6,874 nt of DNA, from positions 1 through 6,874 of the forward strand of contig JAJDAM010000294.1 of NCBI GenBank assembly GCA_029261905.1, given 5' to 3'. Below are positions 6,389 through 6,874 of this stretch, one piece after another. The notes under the pieces were generated by a model that made no database searches, had not been told where the DNA came from, and saw nothing but the letters and a program-made list of their open reading frames with translations. The DNA comes from Deltaproteobacteria bacterium. GTDB taxonomy: Bacteria > Myxococcota_A > UBA9160 > SMWR01. The position numbers were made by a program, and so were the translations under genes. Positions within the stretch are counted from its first letter, which is position 1, and each line of letters starts with the position of its first letter.

Positions 6389-6874
6389 ATGCCGAATGAT
6401 CTCTTCTCCACCCCCGAGCACGAGCTGTTCCGCGAGACGGTCCGCAGGTTCGTCGACGACGAGCTACGACCGCGCGCGCGCGAGTTCGACGAGGCCGGGT
6501 GCTTCGACAAGACGCTCTACAAGGTGATGGGCGACCTCGGGATGCTCGGGCTGCGCTACGCGCCCGAGTACGGCGGCGCGGGCCTCGATTGGTCGTACAC
6601 GGCGGTGATGTTCGAAGAGATCGGCCGATGCGACAACGCCGGTGTCGCGATGGGGATCAGCGTCCACACCGACATGGCGACGCCTTCGCTCGCCGAGTTC
6701 GGCAGCCATGACCTGAAACTCCGCTACCTGGTGCCTTCGATCGCAGGCGACATGGTTTCCGCGATCGCGGTGACGGAGCCCGACGCCGGCTCCGACGTCG
6801 CGGGCATCAAAACCCGTGCGGTCCGCGACGACGACGAGTGGGTGATCAACGGCTCGAAGATCTACATCACCAAC
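6389..6874 (+). CDS. Acyl-CoA dehydrogenase, N-terminal part (cut by window edge)
   Basis: The first 162 residues of an FAD-dependent acyl-CoA dehydrogenase are present, out of roughly 380 expected. Members of this family oxidise acyl-CoA thioesters at the alpha-beta bond and pass electrons to electron-transfer flavoprotein in the cytoplasm. Residues 1-120 match the helical N-terminal domain (FRETVRRFVDDELRPRAREF, then LGMLGLRYAPEYGGAGLDW). The family signature AVTEPDAGSD, which contributes to flavin and substrate binding, is at 127-136. The start of the beta domain, WVINGSKIYITN, is at 151-162. The catalytic glutamate lies beyond the window, so substrate class (fatty, branched-chain or aromatic acyl) cannot be assigned. 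Codon third positions are almost all G or C, more so than in the preceding gene. It has its own ribosome site and looks functionally unrelated to the secreted proteins upstream. Confidence 0.96.
   Translation, partial: MPNDLFSTPEHELFRETVRRFVDDELRPRAREFDEAGCFDKTLYKVMGDLGMLGLRYAPEYGGAGLDWSYTAVMFEEIGRCDNAGVAMGISVHTDMATPSLAEFGSHDLKLRYLVPSIAGDMVSAIAVTEPDAGSDVAGIKTRAVRDDDEWVINGSKIYITN

Overview
The window is GC-rich bacterial DNA with tightly packed genes. Two divergent transcription units and the start of a third gene are visible. The mix of features points to an environmental Gram-negative bacterium with an outer membrane and an exosortase system. Those features are multiheme c-type cytochromes, two proteins with PEP-CTERM tails, Cys/Asp-rich calcium-type repeats and an acyl-CoA dehydrogenase. 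A deltaproteobacterial/Myxococcota-like lineage is my best guess, but no phylogenetic marker is present and this is inference only.

Left part (minus strand, 3912 down to 1 and beyond). Three genes form a compact operon. The first encodes a secreted decaheme cytochrome of the OmcA/MtrC type (1696-3912). After a 28-base gap comes a second decaheme cytochrome of the MtrA/DmsE type (756-1667). It overlaps by 4 bases (ATGA) a third gene (1-759), which runs off the left edge and has the look of an outer-membrane beta-barrel. The third gene has no stop codon inside the window but is open for all 253 codons. The order surface cytochrome - periplasmic cytochrome - porin matches MtrCAB-type conduits, which move electrons across the outer membrane to or from extracellular substrates.

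Centre. A 273-base non-coding gap (3913-4185) separates the operon from a plus-strand gene. It holds a 7-bp inverted repeat and a polypyrimidine tract but no promoter I can defend.

Right part (plus strand). Gene 4186-6279 encodes a secreted protein with a signal peptide, seven NHL-like beta-propeller repeats, three exact-length 32-residue Cys/Asp calcium-type repeats, a C-terminal domain I do not recognise and a PEP-CTERM tail. After a 109-base gap with a weak hairpin, an acyl-CoA dehydrogenase begins at 6389 and is cut by the right edge.

The most notable point is that the OmcA/MtrC-like cytochrome lacks a lipobox and ends in a textbook PEP-CTERM signal. That signal sits where the family would normally carry its last heme, and one extra heme site appears near the N-terminus (1+5+4 instead of 5+5). 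This suggests a surface electron-transfer protein placed by the exosortase route instead of by lipidation, next to a second PEP-CTERM protein.
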